The position numbers were made by a program, and so were the translations under genes. From contig ML996691.1 of the NCBI GenBank assembly GCA_010356995.1, forward strand, positions 906,211-970,210: a stretch of 64,000 nucleotides of DNA, read 5' to 3'. The notes beneath the pieces were generated by a model. It did no database searches, was not told where the DNA came from, and saw only the letters and a list, made by a program, of their open reading frames with translations. Source of the DNA: Trichodelitschia bisporula (lineage: Eukaryota; Ascomycota; Dothideomycetes; Phaeotrichales; Phaeotrichaceae). Positions 1 to 12,527 of the stretch are shown here, piece after piece (the stretch's first letter is position 1; each line of letters begins with the position of its first letter).

Positions 1-3000
1 CAGCGCCCCAAAATTTCTGCACGGTGGGAGCTTCAACATCAAATGGTAGGAAGAACTCAAACATGGCTCCAGTCACGTTAAACAAACAGACCTTCGTAGC
101 GTGAAAGATGGCGGCTTCGTCCTTTTCGTCTTTGGCGCCAGACACGGTTTCATTCTCGGCCGATAATCGTTCGTACACCGCAGCTCTTGTCTTCAAGGGG
201 CAAGCATTGTAGACTAGTCGATCAGAAAGTTTGGTTCGATACCGCAGATACTGGTCGATATCTCGAAGATCCGCTTTGAAAGCGTCATCGTTGATGGCAG
301 TGGGTAGAGCTAGAGAGTTACTTGTGGATGCGGGCGCATCAATCTCATCAGGTTCCTCAGAAGAAGACGGGTAGGTGTTGATCCATGTGAACACCTGGAA
401 CTGTTCTGGAAATTGGGACATAGGTGGTGGCAAGGGGCTAGGAGCGCCCACTCGCCTAGCAGCGGCGTCACCTCCAGCAGGGGCGCCATCCGAGAAAGTC
501 GCCTGCTCACCGGACATCTGAATTCTCACAGTTTTGGACTGCGGTGGCGGTGCAACTCCAGTTTTGGGGGTTGCTCCTGCAATGTCAGGTTTTGCGCTTC
601 CCGTGGCGGACTGGGATTTTCCAACGTTAGGTGGAGGCACAGCAGTCGAAGGCGCCGAGACACCAGCCGTAGACTGCGCTTCCTCAGCGCTAGACTTCGA
701 AGCACTAACTGGAGTCTGCGATTCACCAGTGGCAGACAGTGGCGCCCCAGCCGTGGATTGCGATTCTCCAGTGCTAGCCTGTGGCAGATCAACTGTAGAT
801 TTCGGATCGCCCTTACTGGGAGGTGGTGCTTCAGTGCTAGGTTGTGGCACCCTAGCTGCAGTATTCGAATCGCCAGCACCGGGCGGCGGTCCTTCAGTGC
901 TAGGTTGTACTACGGCGTCATCCAATAGAGACTCCCCAGAGCTGAGAGGCGATCTTGCGGTACTCGCCAGTGATTGCCCTGCACTGACCTGCGGCCCGGG
1001 GGGGCTAGGACGCGGCTCCTCCGTGTTGACTTGCGGCCCAGGAGTGCTAGGCCGCTGCGCTCCAGCAGAAGCTTGAGGCTGGGGTTCTTTGGGAGCAGAC
1101 GGAGCAGCTGGAGTGCTTGGCTTGCTTGCTGGAATAGGATACAAGTCTTCGGGTAGAATACTTCGGATAGGTCGCTTGGGTACAGCCCTAAGGCCGGTTA
1201 GCAGGATAGTCACCGAGGATGGCGAACACACCATGAATCCAAGTAGAGATGGATCTGGGTCCGTTCCGCTGCCGACACGACCTTGGACCAGTCGGTCTGG
1301 CCGATTGTCTTTCCGTTGTATTTGATATTGCCCCTGCGGGGAAAGAACTCTCGGAAATGAGACATGAATGCCTCGCGGGATTAGCGATGGCCAACGTGTA
1401 ATACCCGAGAGGAAATGGCACATACAAACCATGTTTGACACTCGGATAGCGGTAACGCCCAACACTGGTCATCCCCTCTGTGGACCAACAGTACGGCGCC
1501 CGAAGAAGACTGGTCTGGATGACCTTCCTTCCCTGATGTCGCCGAGGTTGCCTCTTTCACTGGGCCAGTGACGACCGCGGTGCCTTCAAACACTGAACGA
1601 GGTATTTCGGCACACGACACTACCAGTGCTATTCACATCAGCATCGTGTCAAGTGGCTCTGGCTTACTTACAATCTCCTACGACAAGACACCAGAGCTGA
1701 GCAATGTGAAAACAATGTTCAGGCTTCGCAGTGCCCAACATGCACACAGCCTGCTTCATGTCTTGTTCCCTAGAGGACAGTGAATTGTGCGCCTCGATGA
1801 GAGTTCTTGTCGGATGGGATGCTTTAGCCCTACTTTGCACATCCTGATACTTCTTCAGCGTGAAGTACGGGAGGCAGGTCCACGACACGTATTTAGTCGG
1901 AGTCGGTGCTCGCAGAGTCTCCGGCGGTATAGTTTCTTGCAGGTAACATGGCTCCATATACTTCATCTTCGAATTGCGGCTTGTAAGCAGAGGCCTGTCG
2001 TACTTGTGACGGAGACGGCGCAAAAGCGTGCTTATGGCCTTTTTCTCGGCTTCAGTGACCCGAGGTATGCGCAATATTTTCGTCTGCAACACCATTAGTC
2101 TCCGAACGCGGTTGGGGATCAGCTGGACATACCTCGAGATCATCAAGGTCCATCTTGGGATCTTCGAAATGGCTACAACAACCATGAGCGACTATCAGAC
2201 GGCGGGTGAGTAACATACACCCATCGATAAAGACAGTTAATTCGCTTTTTCATGCCCAAAGCCAAAGCCGTCTTTTCGTCAATCATCGCCAGTCGACCAG
2301 ACTGACTGCCTCCCGGAATGCCTTCTCCAATATATTGAGCTTCCGAAATCCATCGAATCTCAGGGGACAAGGACACGTCGCCGGTGCTGGGGCTGCGCTC
2401 GCTCTTCCCCGAGTGCACTGATACGGATCCGCTGCTGCTGTCCGGTAACACAGAGGCTCGTGAATGGCGCCGGAGGGTAAAGGAGTACGCCCTGTCCACA
2501 CTGCCATCGCTGTCGCTGTCGCTGTATGACGTGCTCTCGTGGTATCTCGGCCTCCTCATCCTACTCCTGTCCCTATCCCTCGACCGAACGTCACTTCCCG
2601 AGCCACTCGCTGAGTCACTCTCCTCGGACGTTTCCTCAGAAATCTCCTCGATATAGTCATCTTTCCGTCGTCAGCATAATCGAAGCAAGTGAAAAGGCAT
2701 AGATCACACCTGATGGTACGATCTCAGGAACAGGCTGGCGTGGAGGCGGAGGCATCTGGGCCTGATACATCGGCGCCCCGGGCGGGGGTGGCGGAGAAAC
2801 ATAAGGAGAAACATAAGGAGACCCAGGAGGAGGCATGGGCATGGCACCGTGTGGAAATGGAGGTGGAGGTGGAGGATAATACCCGCCCGCCACATAAGTT
2901 GGTCCCCCCGGAGCCACACCGCCGTACATCCTAAGAGATGAATTTTGCTGCAGGCTCCGCACGCGGTCTTCTCTGTAGCGCAGTTCTCGATTACGCGAGC

Positions 3001-3565
3001 TTTCTTCCATGCGTCTAAGCTCACGACGTGCCGCTTCCCGCCCGGCCCGATCGTCGCCCGAGTCGTACGCTCTGACGTTGTCGCGCGCTATTTCGAGGTC
3101 GTGCGCTCTTTCGAGGTCGCGTACTCTGTCTCTCGAGCTCTGGCGAGGGGGTTCGGGTATATGATGATGAGACGGACCCACGTACCCACCCTGGAATGGG
3201 GCTGCCCACGGGCTCACAGCCGGATATTGGGGTGCGTAGGGATGATCTTCCTCAATGTAAGCAGTATCGCGCTCACGCGGTCTCCGCCTCTGACTCCGGC
3301 GGTCATTTACCGCACCGTCATAAGCCGAAAGATTGGACCCGACGCGTCCGATCCCCGGTATCGGCTCTTCCTGGACGTAGCCGCGCCTGCGCCCCGCCTC
3401 CGCGTCCTCGACCATAGAGCGCCTGCGTCGCGGAGCAGCATCCGCGAGATTCGAGCCCGCGCGGCGTAGCCGCTCAATCTCGTCCACTTCCTCCATTTCC
3501 CTCACATCTGGCCGGCGCGACCGCTGCGGGTGGTCATCCGAGTCGTCGACAGAGCTCCGCCGCAT
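1..3565 (-). CDS. CorA-like / ankyrin-associated fungal protein, 5' part (runs off left edge)
   Basis: Minus-strand gene starting at the ATG at 3565 and still open at base 1. My model has exons 3565-2710, 2660-2219, 2172-2133, 2083-1672, 1628-1426, 1371-1232 and 1187 to the edge; the phases join cleanly, giving about 1093 residues here. The first 280 residues are Arg/Glu-rich and Pro-rich and disordered, and an acidic Ser/Asp stretch follows. A conserved block then begins with RWVHFEDPKMDLDDLE, followed by KYVSWTCLPYFTLKKY, a HPTRTL motif, CFHIAQLWCLVV and CQTWFAFMSHF. I recognise this order from the large fungal family annotated as CorA-like magnesium transporters or ankyrin-repeat proteins, usually with C-terminal membrane helices. 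Those helices, if present, lie outside the window. Transport has not been shown for most members, so the function is an inference. A Pro/Ser/Thr linker (about 425-1080) separates the block from the next conserved part. Confidence 0.7.
534..1080 (-). repeat. Degenerate Pro/Ser/Thr-rich repeats in the linker of the CorA-like gene
   Basis: In the coding frame this stretch reads as imperfect units of about 10-20 residues, such as QPSTEGPPPG, QPSTEAPPPS, QASTGESQSTAG and LSATGESQTP. It is open in several frames because of its biased composition. It is best read as a disordered linker, not as a separate gene. Confidence 0.6.
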
Positions 3566-4731
3566 TGTTTGGGCGGACAGATCGCGTTGTCGTCGCTAGC
3601 AGCCCGTTCAGACGACTAAAATTCACCCGCGCAAAGCAATGGCGGTGTCCAGCTTTAAAGCAGCACACACGCGCCCATCCTCGGAGCCTCGTGCATGGGT
3701 GGCGCACCTTAGCTCGCAGTTGAGTACAAGGGGCGCGCCATCCAATAGCGAGGAACGCGATCCCGGCGGCCTTCATGTTTGTGGCAATCGCCGCGCTCGC
3801 TGTTATGTACGCCCTGCGGCAGAGCTGCCTTCAGCCCCAACTACGATCAAATGCAAGGAGTTTGGGGTCCGGAAGTCATTGGTAGGAGGTGCGTCGGACT
3901 CGAGGCACTGCACGGAGGTTGTAGCTGAAAGAGGGGTTCTCGGCCAATACGAGCTTCGGAGGTCGAGTCCTGGACCGGACTCGGCCCATGCGGTTTTCCT
4001 GTCAGGTGCGGCTCGTTGACGATCACTGGACCCAAGAGTCCTCTGGCCTTGACGGAAGCGAGCTTGCAGAAGCTTCAAGTTGAACGAAATAGGCTGTCCA
4101 TGGCAGATCACAGACGACGTCGCTGCCGCTGAGCCAGCAAGCCGGTGCAGCTTGGTGCGCCAACCGCGCGGTTTGGACGTTGGAAACGAAGTTGAGTATC
4201 TGCCAACACTGATTGTCGTGATGTCAAGAAGAAAGCAAAAGGGTTGCAACTTGGATTGCAAACTGAGATGAAGAGGAGGAGGGCTAAGTTACAACTGTTC
4301 TCGGGGACTTTGTCCCCAACGCTGTCAAGAAGCTAGTGCTCCGCTCCTTTCTCTTTAAGTTGAATGTACGTCATAGTGGCAGCGCACCACAGCCCCAGCC
4401 CCAGCCCGCGAACTAAAGCATATCATCAAATCCTCAGTTTCCAATTATCAAGCCCAGATAACTGGCATGCTACCGTACAAATCAGGCGGACATACAGACA
4501 TACAGACACACAGACACACAAACAAGCCATGAAGCCAAAGCAGCCTCGCATACCCACAAGTAACAAAGCGCCAGTGCTAAGCAAATCCCAGTGTCCTCAT
4601 TCCATCAAAACCGAAGAAAGTGTTCCCGTACAAATCAACCATGACCCACCCGGCCACCAGGTGCCCATGAGAACTGCTCTGTTTTTAGAGACCAGCAGGT
4701 TACAACTACCCAGCTGCTCTCTCAACGCCCG
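3566..4731. other. Intergenic region with no convincing gene
   Basis: It lies between the start of the CorA-like gene and the end of the small gene at 4732. Open frames here are short, lack recognisable motifs and are not joined by plausible introns. It probably holds the promoter of the CorA-like gene. Confidence 0.5.
4490..4523. repeat. Short ACAGACAC microsatellite
   Basis: A run of imperfect ACATACAG/ACACACAG units, 34 bases long. Confidence 0.7.
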
Positions 4732-5169
4732 TCATGCGCTCGACTGGCTTCCGACGTGCTTCGCCACCTTGTCGGTGTTCGCCTTCGTCTTTTCCATGCA
4801 CTCTGCTGTCTTTGGGACAGACACATGTAAGACCACTTCTGCCAACCGATCCACTCGTCCGCGTAGTACTCCAAGCGTCTCCTTGCACGCCCAGAAAGCG
4901 TCCTCAAGGAGGTCAGCGGCCAATTCAACACACTCCTCCTCTGCCTCAAGGTAACACTCGACGCAATTCTGATGAAATCCGAGACGAACCTGACAAAACA
5001 ATGGGTTAACATCGCTGGTCCAGTGAGATGAGTCCATAACGAGTGGTACGGGGACGCGCCCCGGGATGGTAAACGCAGAGCATGTAGAACAAATGAAAAC
5101 AAAGACGAGATAGGAAGATTGGATCGCTGCGCAAAGGATATCAACCGCATCAAAGCTCGACGCAAACAT
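4732..5169 (-). CDS. Small hypothetical protein (145 aa)
   Basis: Uninterrupted minus-strand frame of 145 residues. I do not recognise the product. The C-terminal 85 residues look like real protein: an acidic, helix-prone segment with regularly spaced Cys (CVECYLEAEEECVEL) and no low complexity. The N-terminal 60 residues contain a hydrophobic stretch (YLVFVFICSTCSAF) that could be a signal anchor or could be non-coding sequence before a later start. An internal Met at about residue 45 (MDSSHWTSD) is an alternative start. The TTTTGTCAG just before VRLGFHQ could also be a 3' splice site. Codon use in the C-terminal part matches neighbouring genes. Confidence 0.4.
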   Translation of the reverse strand: MFASSFDAVDILCAAIQSSYLVFVFICSTCSAFTIPGRVPVPLVMDSSHWTSDVNPLFCQVRLGFHQNCVECYLEAEEECVELAADLLEDAFWACKETLGVLRGRVDRLAEVVLHVSVPKTAECMEKTKANTDKVAKHVGSQSSA

Positions 5170-5496
5170 GGCCCATGTTCCCGCCCGAAGCTCCGTCAGA
5201 CACCCAAATCAACGAGCCGTGCTTCCCAAACATAACGAGTCCCCTACATCCGCGCGCCGCCGAGACAGTAAAGTGTCCTTCTCAACAGAAGGGGGGTATC
5301 CAAATCGAATGCGAAGTCGCTTGCGCTCACCAGGCCGCGTGCCCTCATCATACACTCTCTCCCCATACATCGATGCCATGCGCGAGGCTTTAGGCGAAAA
5401 CAGTAAGAGAATTCGTTGACGAAAATTACTAAAGGAAAACGGTCAATCATGCTCCGAGAGCCAACGAAAGCACACCAATCGATCGCAAAAATCAGC
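5170..5496. other. Spacer between small gene and RasGAP gene
   Basis: 327 bases holding the 3' flank of the RasGAP gene and the 5' flank of the small gene, both on the minus strand. I see nothing else in it. Confidence 0.5.
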
Positions 5497-8058
5497 TCAC
5501 CACCCTTTCTTTCTCGCGAATCTCCGGTTCAGGAGATTCAGCACTTTCGTCACGTTGAATTGGACATACTCGAGATCGAGATCTTCTTGGTTGTCCTTTT
5601 GCATCTCCAGCAAGTCGTCAAGCTTCAGGTCAAGTTCGAGGAGACCCCGGTTGCGGCCTGAGAAGACAGAGTCAGCGTCTGGAGACAAGCAGCGGCCTAG
5701 ACTGAATTGCCCACCTTTATAGTGCAGTGATATGACAAACGTGCCCGGCAGAGGACTAGTGAAGTTGAAGAAGATGTTCGCGCGACGGTTCTCCGGAACG
5801 TTGCTCTTCTGGATGACACCCTCCTTCTCGAGCTGTTGATGCGTAAACTTGTACGGCCCGAGAATCTGCTGTTTCTGCGCCTTACGCGTCTTGCCTTCGG
5901 CTTGACTACGCACGTTGTGAAGATATGACTTATACGTCTCGAGCTGGCTGACCAGGTAGGCGTTGTGATCGCGAATCGTGCGGAACACCTCCTCGAGTTT
6001 CTTCGTCTCCTCGACGACCTTCTCCTTCATGGAGCCAAGGTGAACAAGCTCTTGCTCGACTTCATCGCGGAGGAGCGCGAAGCCATCGTCCTTGCTGATC
6101 ACACCTAGCTCCTGGAGCTGATTAATCAATTCCATGCTGCGGATCCCTTTCTTGACCATGACAGAGTCATTCTTGGTAGTTGCGGCGGCTTCTGCAATGC
6201 GCTCGAGCCGCAGCGGTCTCCGAGTAACGGATGTGTTCGGCGGCAGGGACCGCATGATCATGACGAAGGTAGACTTGGCTTCCATGAAGTAGACCTCCTC
6301 CTGCGTGATGTCCAAGGCAGCTGTGAGGTCATCCAGAGGCGTCTCCCACTTACTGAAAAGCGGGAGGTTGATGGTGCGGTTCTCCTTGCGCGGCAGCTGG
6401 GCTGGTGCAGTTCCGAGCTCTTGCAGGAGCTGACTCAGATGAGAGTTCTCGTCCCGTGCGAGCTCGCCGGTGTGCTTCTCCAGCAACGCGTGCGTCGAAT
6501 AGACTTCGTTGAGCGTGATAGACAGCTCGAGGTCACGCTTGGAGAGTGCAACGTAGTTGTCCATCTCGAGAGTCTCGTAGAAGTCTTGCACCTCGCAAAG
6601 GTCGAGCAGGAACTTGTTGATACGCTCCTTGTTACGTTGGATGAACGGTTGGAGCTTCACCATGTACGGCTCCTTGGCATATGACGGCTTGTTCGCAAGG
6701 TTCTGTAGCATCTTAGCAACATAGGTCAATGTCCGACGGGGGTTTTCGCCGGGATTGTTGTCGATGAGCATGTAAGAACGCGGTGTAACGATAGCAGGAT
6801 TGATAAAACGGAGGAAGAAGAATCCACCGATGAGCGTGCAGATTGTGTGGTCTTGGGCGTCCGGGTACTTGCGCTTTGATAAGCTGCGAATCTGCTTGCA
6901 AATCCAGCGGATGCCATATGGGGTTTCCTCCAGACCGGTAATGATGGTATCCAGGAAGGAGTTACCGATGTCCATCAGCTTTTGTAGGCGGGGCTCGATG
7001 ATCTCCTGGACGGTCCTGTTCTCGGCTGCCTGTTCTGCGGTCACGCTCCGGGCAAGGTCCGGCGGCAAGGAGCCTTCGTTCATTTCGATGTCCTTGACCA
7101 TCTTCTCGTACACCTTCAGGGGGTTGATCTCGAGATCCAGATCACTGAGCTCTACCAGCGCGTTGATGCGCGTTTGCAGCACCGCCTTCAGATAGCTCTG
7201 CCCGGGGCCGCGGCGGGTATATGTGGTCATCATGCGAGAGACGGGGGTGTTCGCGCGAAGCAGGGACGAATACTCGGGAGTGTTGTCGAATTGCCAGGTG
7301 AGGACAGACTGGTAGAGTTAGCGAGCTGCACTTCGGGGAGCAGGAGGGGCGACAAACCTGGAACATGGTGAGGAGAAGATGTTCCTCTCTGCTCTCGTAC
7401 TGGTTCCCGTAGATTGTGAACATTACGGTTTGCAGGAGCGAGTCGATTTCAGCCATGGTGACGAGGCGACACAAATGCGCGATGTGGCGCGGCTCCGACT
7501 GAAGCAGAAAGAGCAGATTGCCGTACTTCTGCGTCTTCTCGTCGTTCGGGAAGAAGCCTTCCTGGACCTCGGTCGAGTCCTCCATGTGGGTGGCCATCTC
7601 CTCACGCTGGAGGTGTCAGTTTGCGCGACGTCGAGAAGGAATGTTAAATACCTCTTCCAGCGCCATGCGATTCTGAATTAGGAGCGCTATCCGCGAATCG
7701 AGATAGCGCACATCCTTCTCGAGGACGAAGTTCTTCTTTGATTGTGACGAAATCTTGGCCTTAAGTTCGCGCAACATCTTCTGGGCTGTGTAGAACGTCA
7801 ACAATATGTTGCTAGGAATTGCGTACTTGGGAATCGAAGGTTTGGGGATGTACCTTTTGCGAGGTCGTCCTCGATCTCGAGGTCTTGCTCCTTGGCAGAC
7901 ATTGACAGGTACAGTGCGGTCACCGAGTACCGCTTGGACTGGCGCACCGAGCGCGAACCATCTTGAGACGACATGGTGTTCTGCCTCGAGACGGGTATGA
8001 AGGAAGACGACGACGAAGTAGACGCCCGCGAGGGAGCTTGAAGCATCGCAACCGACAT
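5497..8058 (-). CDS. gapA: Ras GTPase-activating protein, Gap1/Sar1 (IQGAP-related) type
   Basis: Five exons (8058-7854, 7785-7652, 7606-7358, 7308-5715, 5657-5497) give a 780-residue protein, close to the fission yeast Gap1/Sar1 length. It should stimulate GTP hydrolysis on Ras and so limit Ras signalling in polar growth. The N-terminus is Ser-rich. A helical segment ([16 protein letters not shown]) precedes the RasGAP domain, which carries [19 protein letters not shown] and the core [16 protein letters not shown]. The C-terminal third is the RasGAP_C domain, with a coiled coil and the ending [16 protein letters not shown]. The last intron (5658-5714, 57 bases) has no stop and keeps frame, so an unspliced reading looks coding. 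I removed it because [20 protein letters not shown] restores the family sequence. The start was chosen as the first Met of the open frame upstream of exon 2. Confidence 0.92.
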
Positions 8059-11000
8059 TTGGTAACTCTGCGCAAAGGGTCGGCACGTCCAAGGACTAGC
8101 CTAGGAGGTGTATCAGCGCGCGTGCGCAAGGTTATAAGGGAATGAGTTTTCGTAGTTGGCGTATAGGACTCGAAATATCGCGGTCGCAATGGTGATTTGG
8201 GATGGAAGGGGGGGGGGAACCGGGGCTCCGTGGAGCAGTTGGGCTCGAGTATCGTGTCGCGCCCGAGGAGCGATAGCTCGAAAGGAAGGCGCAAAAACGA
8301 CTACTACCGATTGTTGACGGAGGTGGGATGTTGGGTGTAATGTGCGCTAAATGGTCGGACGTGCGTGGTGCGACGAACAAAGGGATTTTAGTGTTCAGTT
8401 TTAAGGCCGGCCGATGTTTCCGTTGTCGCTCTACACGTTTGAGAGAGGAGGGTTGAATGGGTTGTACGACTGGTACCAATGCGATTAGAATTATCGGGGT
8501 TGCTGCCAGGCGTCTGTTTGGGGATGAGAAGAGGGCCGAGCCAATGCGCAAAAGGAGGGCTCCGACGAGTTTTGGTGCGGAGATTTATGCTGATGGGTGA
8601 GTTGGTGATGTTTGGTGTTGCACTGAGCGCGAGATGAGATGGCGGAGCGCGAGAGTAGGTGGAGAAGGAAGCGACGTACGGAGTACCGCACCTGCTGTAG
8701 GAGGTAGGGGGGGGGAGGAGAGGGGAAGAGAGCTGACTGGTCTTAGGGTTGGAAACGGAATGGGCCGTAAGATAACGAGCACTTCGGTTACGCTTGGGGC
8801 GGGGTGGGAGGGAAGGGTGTTGGCCTTGTTGGCCTGCTGGCTGTTGGGCTTGGGCTTGAGCCCAGAGTGTGGGAAGGGATGCTGATGGGGGTGTGGAGCA
8901 CGGGCCAGTTCGATATCTAGGGACAACCCAAAAAGGCACCACAAGAGACCCGACGACCGATCATGGTCTCCAGTCTCCACACTTTCCATATTTGAGGCTG
9001 CAAACTTTGATGTCACTTTGGCATCACGAAAGCTACGGTAGTTCGACCATCTCCGTTTGGTCACTGTCTTGATCCACCTGCTCTAGACTTGTTGGTTGGT
9101 TCATCGTCCTTCCGCTCCAAACCAGCCTTGCACTCTTCTCCATCTCACTCCGCTCAAACCACCCTATGATCCCAGATCGATTACTACGTATGTAGGCTGG
9201 GCCCTGCGCATGGTTCAAACAGACTGTTGTCGGTCGTCCCATCACCGTCAAGGTTGTAAATATATATACATCCGTATCGAGTTTCGCTTCTTACCATGAT
9301 AGCCTATAAATGGCAAGGAGGTTGCAAGTTTCATATTGGAGGCACCAAAGCTGATGCTTAATATCCAGGCCTCATTCCACCTTGTCCGGTCTGTTGCTCT
9401 AGCCAGGCGTTGTTTCAGGAATACCTTCAAGTCGGGCACGCAGAGCAGCTGCCAGCTCAACAGCCTGGCATCCAGCAGTTTGGGTGCAAGCTACGGGTTC
9501 GAAGTTGCTCAGGCAATTTCCTTTGCCAATTCGTGCCCGTAAGTCTGACGCTCTGCGGTCACGGTGACGTTGTCGTGATCCACGGATCTCTCTCACCATT
9601 TCTCAAACGCCTTGTGCGCCAACAACCGTCAACCTCGTCGCATACCGTAATGGCAGGCACATGTGCGATTCCAGAGCTGCTGAGTTAAGTGTGCGTCTCA
9701 TCCTTCTGACACCGGGTTTCATTCCTGTCAAAAAGATCCAACATTGGAATTCTGCACACCTACATTCCAATTGCCTCGTTCGAGCTCGTTCGAGCATCCG
9801 CCGACTTGCCTTAGGTAGCCGGGGACGCCAGGCCAGGATGCGGGCCGCTGCGTGTTTCTGCATGCCGAAACCAGTGTATAACGTACTTTAGGTAAGGCTA
9901 TCTAAATACGGCGTAGGAGACGTACTACGTACGGTACCGTAGACTGAAGAGGGGTAGGGCCGACAAGGGTGGACATGGGGCTGGTCAAGTGGATTGGGGA
10001 AAGTGCGACTGCAGAGACTCTCGGCTCAACCTTAACCTGCAACTCCCGATCAACTTCTCCTCTCCTTCATACCACTCTAGGCTTGGCATATCCATATCCA
10101 TCTCTACCGTATTTTGCTTGCCTTCCTGTCTTCACCGGCTTCAAGCTTTAGCTCCAGTAGCAGCAGCAGAGCAGTCGGTAAAAATGAGCAGTCGGTAAAA
10201 ATGCGCAAAGACGCCGCATCAGACATTTGTCTCCGAAAAGAGATGCCTGCAGCGGTGATGTCTCAATATCGCCCCCCTCCCGCCAAGACCGGCGCGTACG
10301 GAAAATATATTTGAGAGAAAGGGGAATGGCTTCAGGAACAAGCCCTGGCGAAGCAACGGTCAGCTGAACGCCAGCTAACCTCAGCGCCGGGCGCCGCTGG
10401 CGCAGGACCGCCAAACACGCTGCACACAAGGGCTTGGGCCTGGACGTGCGCATCCTTGGGGGAGGAGGACGAGGACGAGGATGAGGGGAGGGGCGGGGGG
10501 GTGGAGGGGGTGGTGTTCGAGGATGGCTGACCGACTGCAGCATCGCGCAACTCAATTTCGTTGCCTTTGACCTCGATCGGTATTATCGATGCTCGACTCG
10601 CCTTGCTGGTTTGTACCGGGTCAAAGGATGTCAAGACTAGCCGACTCGTCCTTTGAAATTTCGCTGCGACAGCAATCTTCAGCGGTCAGCCAGCATTGCT
10701 TGTCGTGAGCTGTCTGATCGTCCTGATCCCACCTGGTGGTTATCTTTGCCCCTCGGCGTTTCAGACCGTCAGTGTTGGAGCGGGGTGGAAACACGTCTGA
10801 GCTCTTATTCCGTGAGCGATGCACCAACGACACTCGGCGCTATGAGGAATTATGTGCAGTGCGCCTGTGCGCTCTGAGCGTTAAGCGTCAAGAGCACCAA
10901 ATACCCAAAGCCAACTAAGCTTCATACAGCACTCTTCTCACACTGTGCAGGTTATGAGGCAGCCCGAGAGTATGGGCGGCAAAGAAAGGGGCATGCAAGC

Positions 11001-12527
11001 TGTGCAGCGCCGACCAGAGCACGCTCCACCCGCCACACGGCCATGCCTGCAGAAACGCATCGTGTCCGTCCAAAGACCGTTCAGACGGAGGTTTACGCAT
11101 CTCATGTCGAGTCAAGACCTTAGGCGGCAGCTTCGGAGCACGGCATGCGCTAACCACAACACCACAATGTCAAGATAGCGACGGTTCGTGATACCGTCGC
11201 ACTGACACCCGTCACCCGTCTGTCAGCAGGGACCTGGCGGCGCGGAGAGAGAGAGACTGATGTCACCAAACTCTCCATCCTATCAACCCAGCCCCCTTCG
11301 CAAAGTAGCAAGCCAACTCGCCTCTCGAACTCCCCATCGCAGTTCTAACCACTCAAAATACGGAGTACAGTACTGTACTACGTTGGTACGTACTGCAGGC
11401 AACCACCCACCAATCCATATCTCCGGGGAACCGGTTCCGCGAAAGTCTCGTCCTGCCCGCCGTCGCACAGCCTTGCATCAGTTCGCGAATGCCCTCGTCA
11501 ACCTCCAACACCCTCCAGCCTTCCCCCATCCCACCAACCACAAGCAACTACCGTAGCAGCGCCGCGCCAGAGGCGGGTAATCCTCCATCCCGCCGAGCGC
11601 ACTCGGATCCTCCAAATCATCCGATAAGGCTACAACATCTGAAAGAAGTTTTGCGAACAATGTACACTAGGCAACGCGGCGCAGCCTCGCCTGTCCGCCT
11701 CATCGTCCGCGCCGCCGCAAATGTTCCCCGCACCGCCACTACCGTAGGTACGCGCTCACCGTACCCCAGTGCGATACGAGCGAGGTGCGCGCCTCGCGCG
11801 CGCATGGGGAAAACCCCGCCGCCGTGTGCCCTGTGCGCGATCGCGCGGGGCTATCGGTGGTGAGATTTGTATCCGCTTACGGGCGGAGGGAACGTGCTTG
11901 CCTAGCCTCGCGGCAGATTGCTAAAAACGCGGCTTGTTCATCGCGGCCCGAAATCGGCGGCATACTATTTGATATTACTGCTTCCGGTTTCGCGAAATGC
12001 GCGACTGACTTTCCGCGCTTCTAATCCCCTGGGGGACTCATTACTGTATGACGACTTGCATGAAACCACGCCCTGTGGTGGGGACGAAACCATGATCCCA
12101 AAAGCAAAACAAACAAATACCCATCAGCGCCGCTGATGCTCCGCCAGGTCCCAGGAACAAACACACTCGCGTCGTTAACACCCCAACCCCAGGATCCCCG
12201 GGCGTCGGACGCCGGCGCTCTAGTCCCTCTCCGGAAACAACTCCGCCCGCGCCACGCCGCCGATGCGCCACACGATACCTCAGTATTGATATCCTGATAC
12301 TAGCCGAAGCGGCCTCCCCGATCTGCGCCAAACCGCTCAGCCTCGCCACCACCGCAAATCCAAAATCATCCATTCTTCATCCACATCATGGTCCCGCACA
12401 CCGGGAACACTGCGGGAATGCGCTCGGGCTCCCGCGCCGAAACGCGCGTGTCTGTGGGTGCCTTGCGCGGCAAGGCTTGCATCACGCGGACCTTCCTCCG
12501 CCGTAGACCAGCCTGCGCTCCCCATTG
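8059..12527. other. 4.5 kb region without a supported gene
   Basis: Only short frames of biased composition occur here. One minus-strand frame at 10332-10634 begins MTSFDPVQTSKASRASII and runs into a Ser/Pro tract; it could be a small gene but I cannot support it. The stretch from 8060 to 8950 is likely promoter and 5' leader of the RasGAP gene. Several TACGGAGTAC or TACCGTA-type near-palindromes occur (8677, 9926, 11359). Confidence 0.5.
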
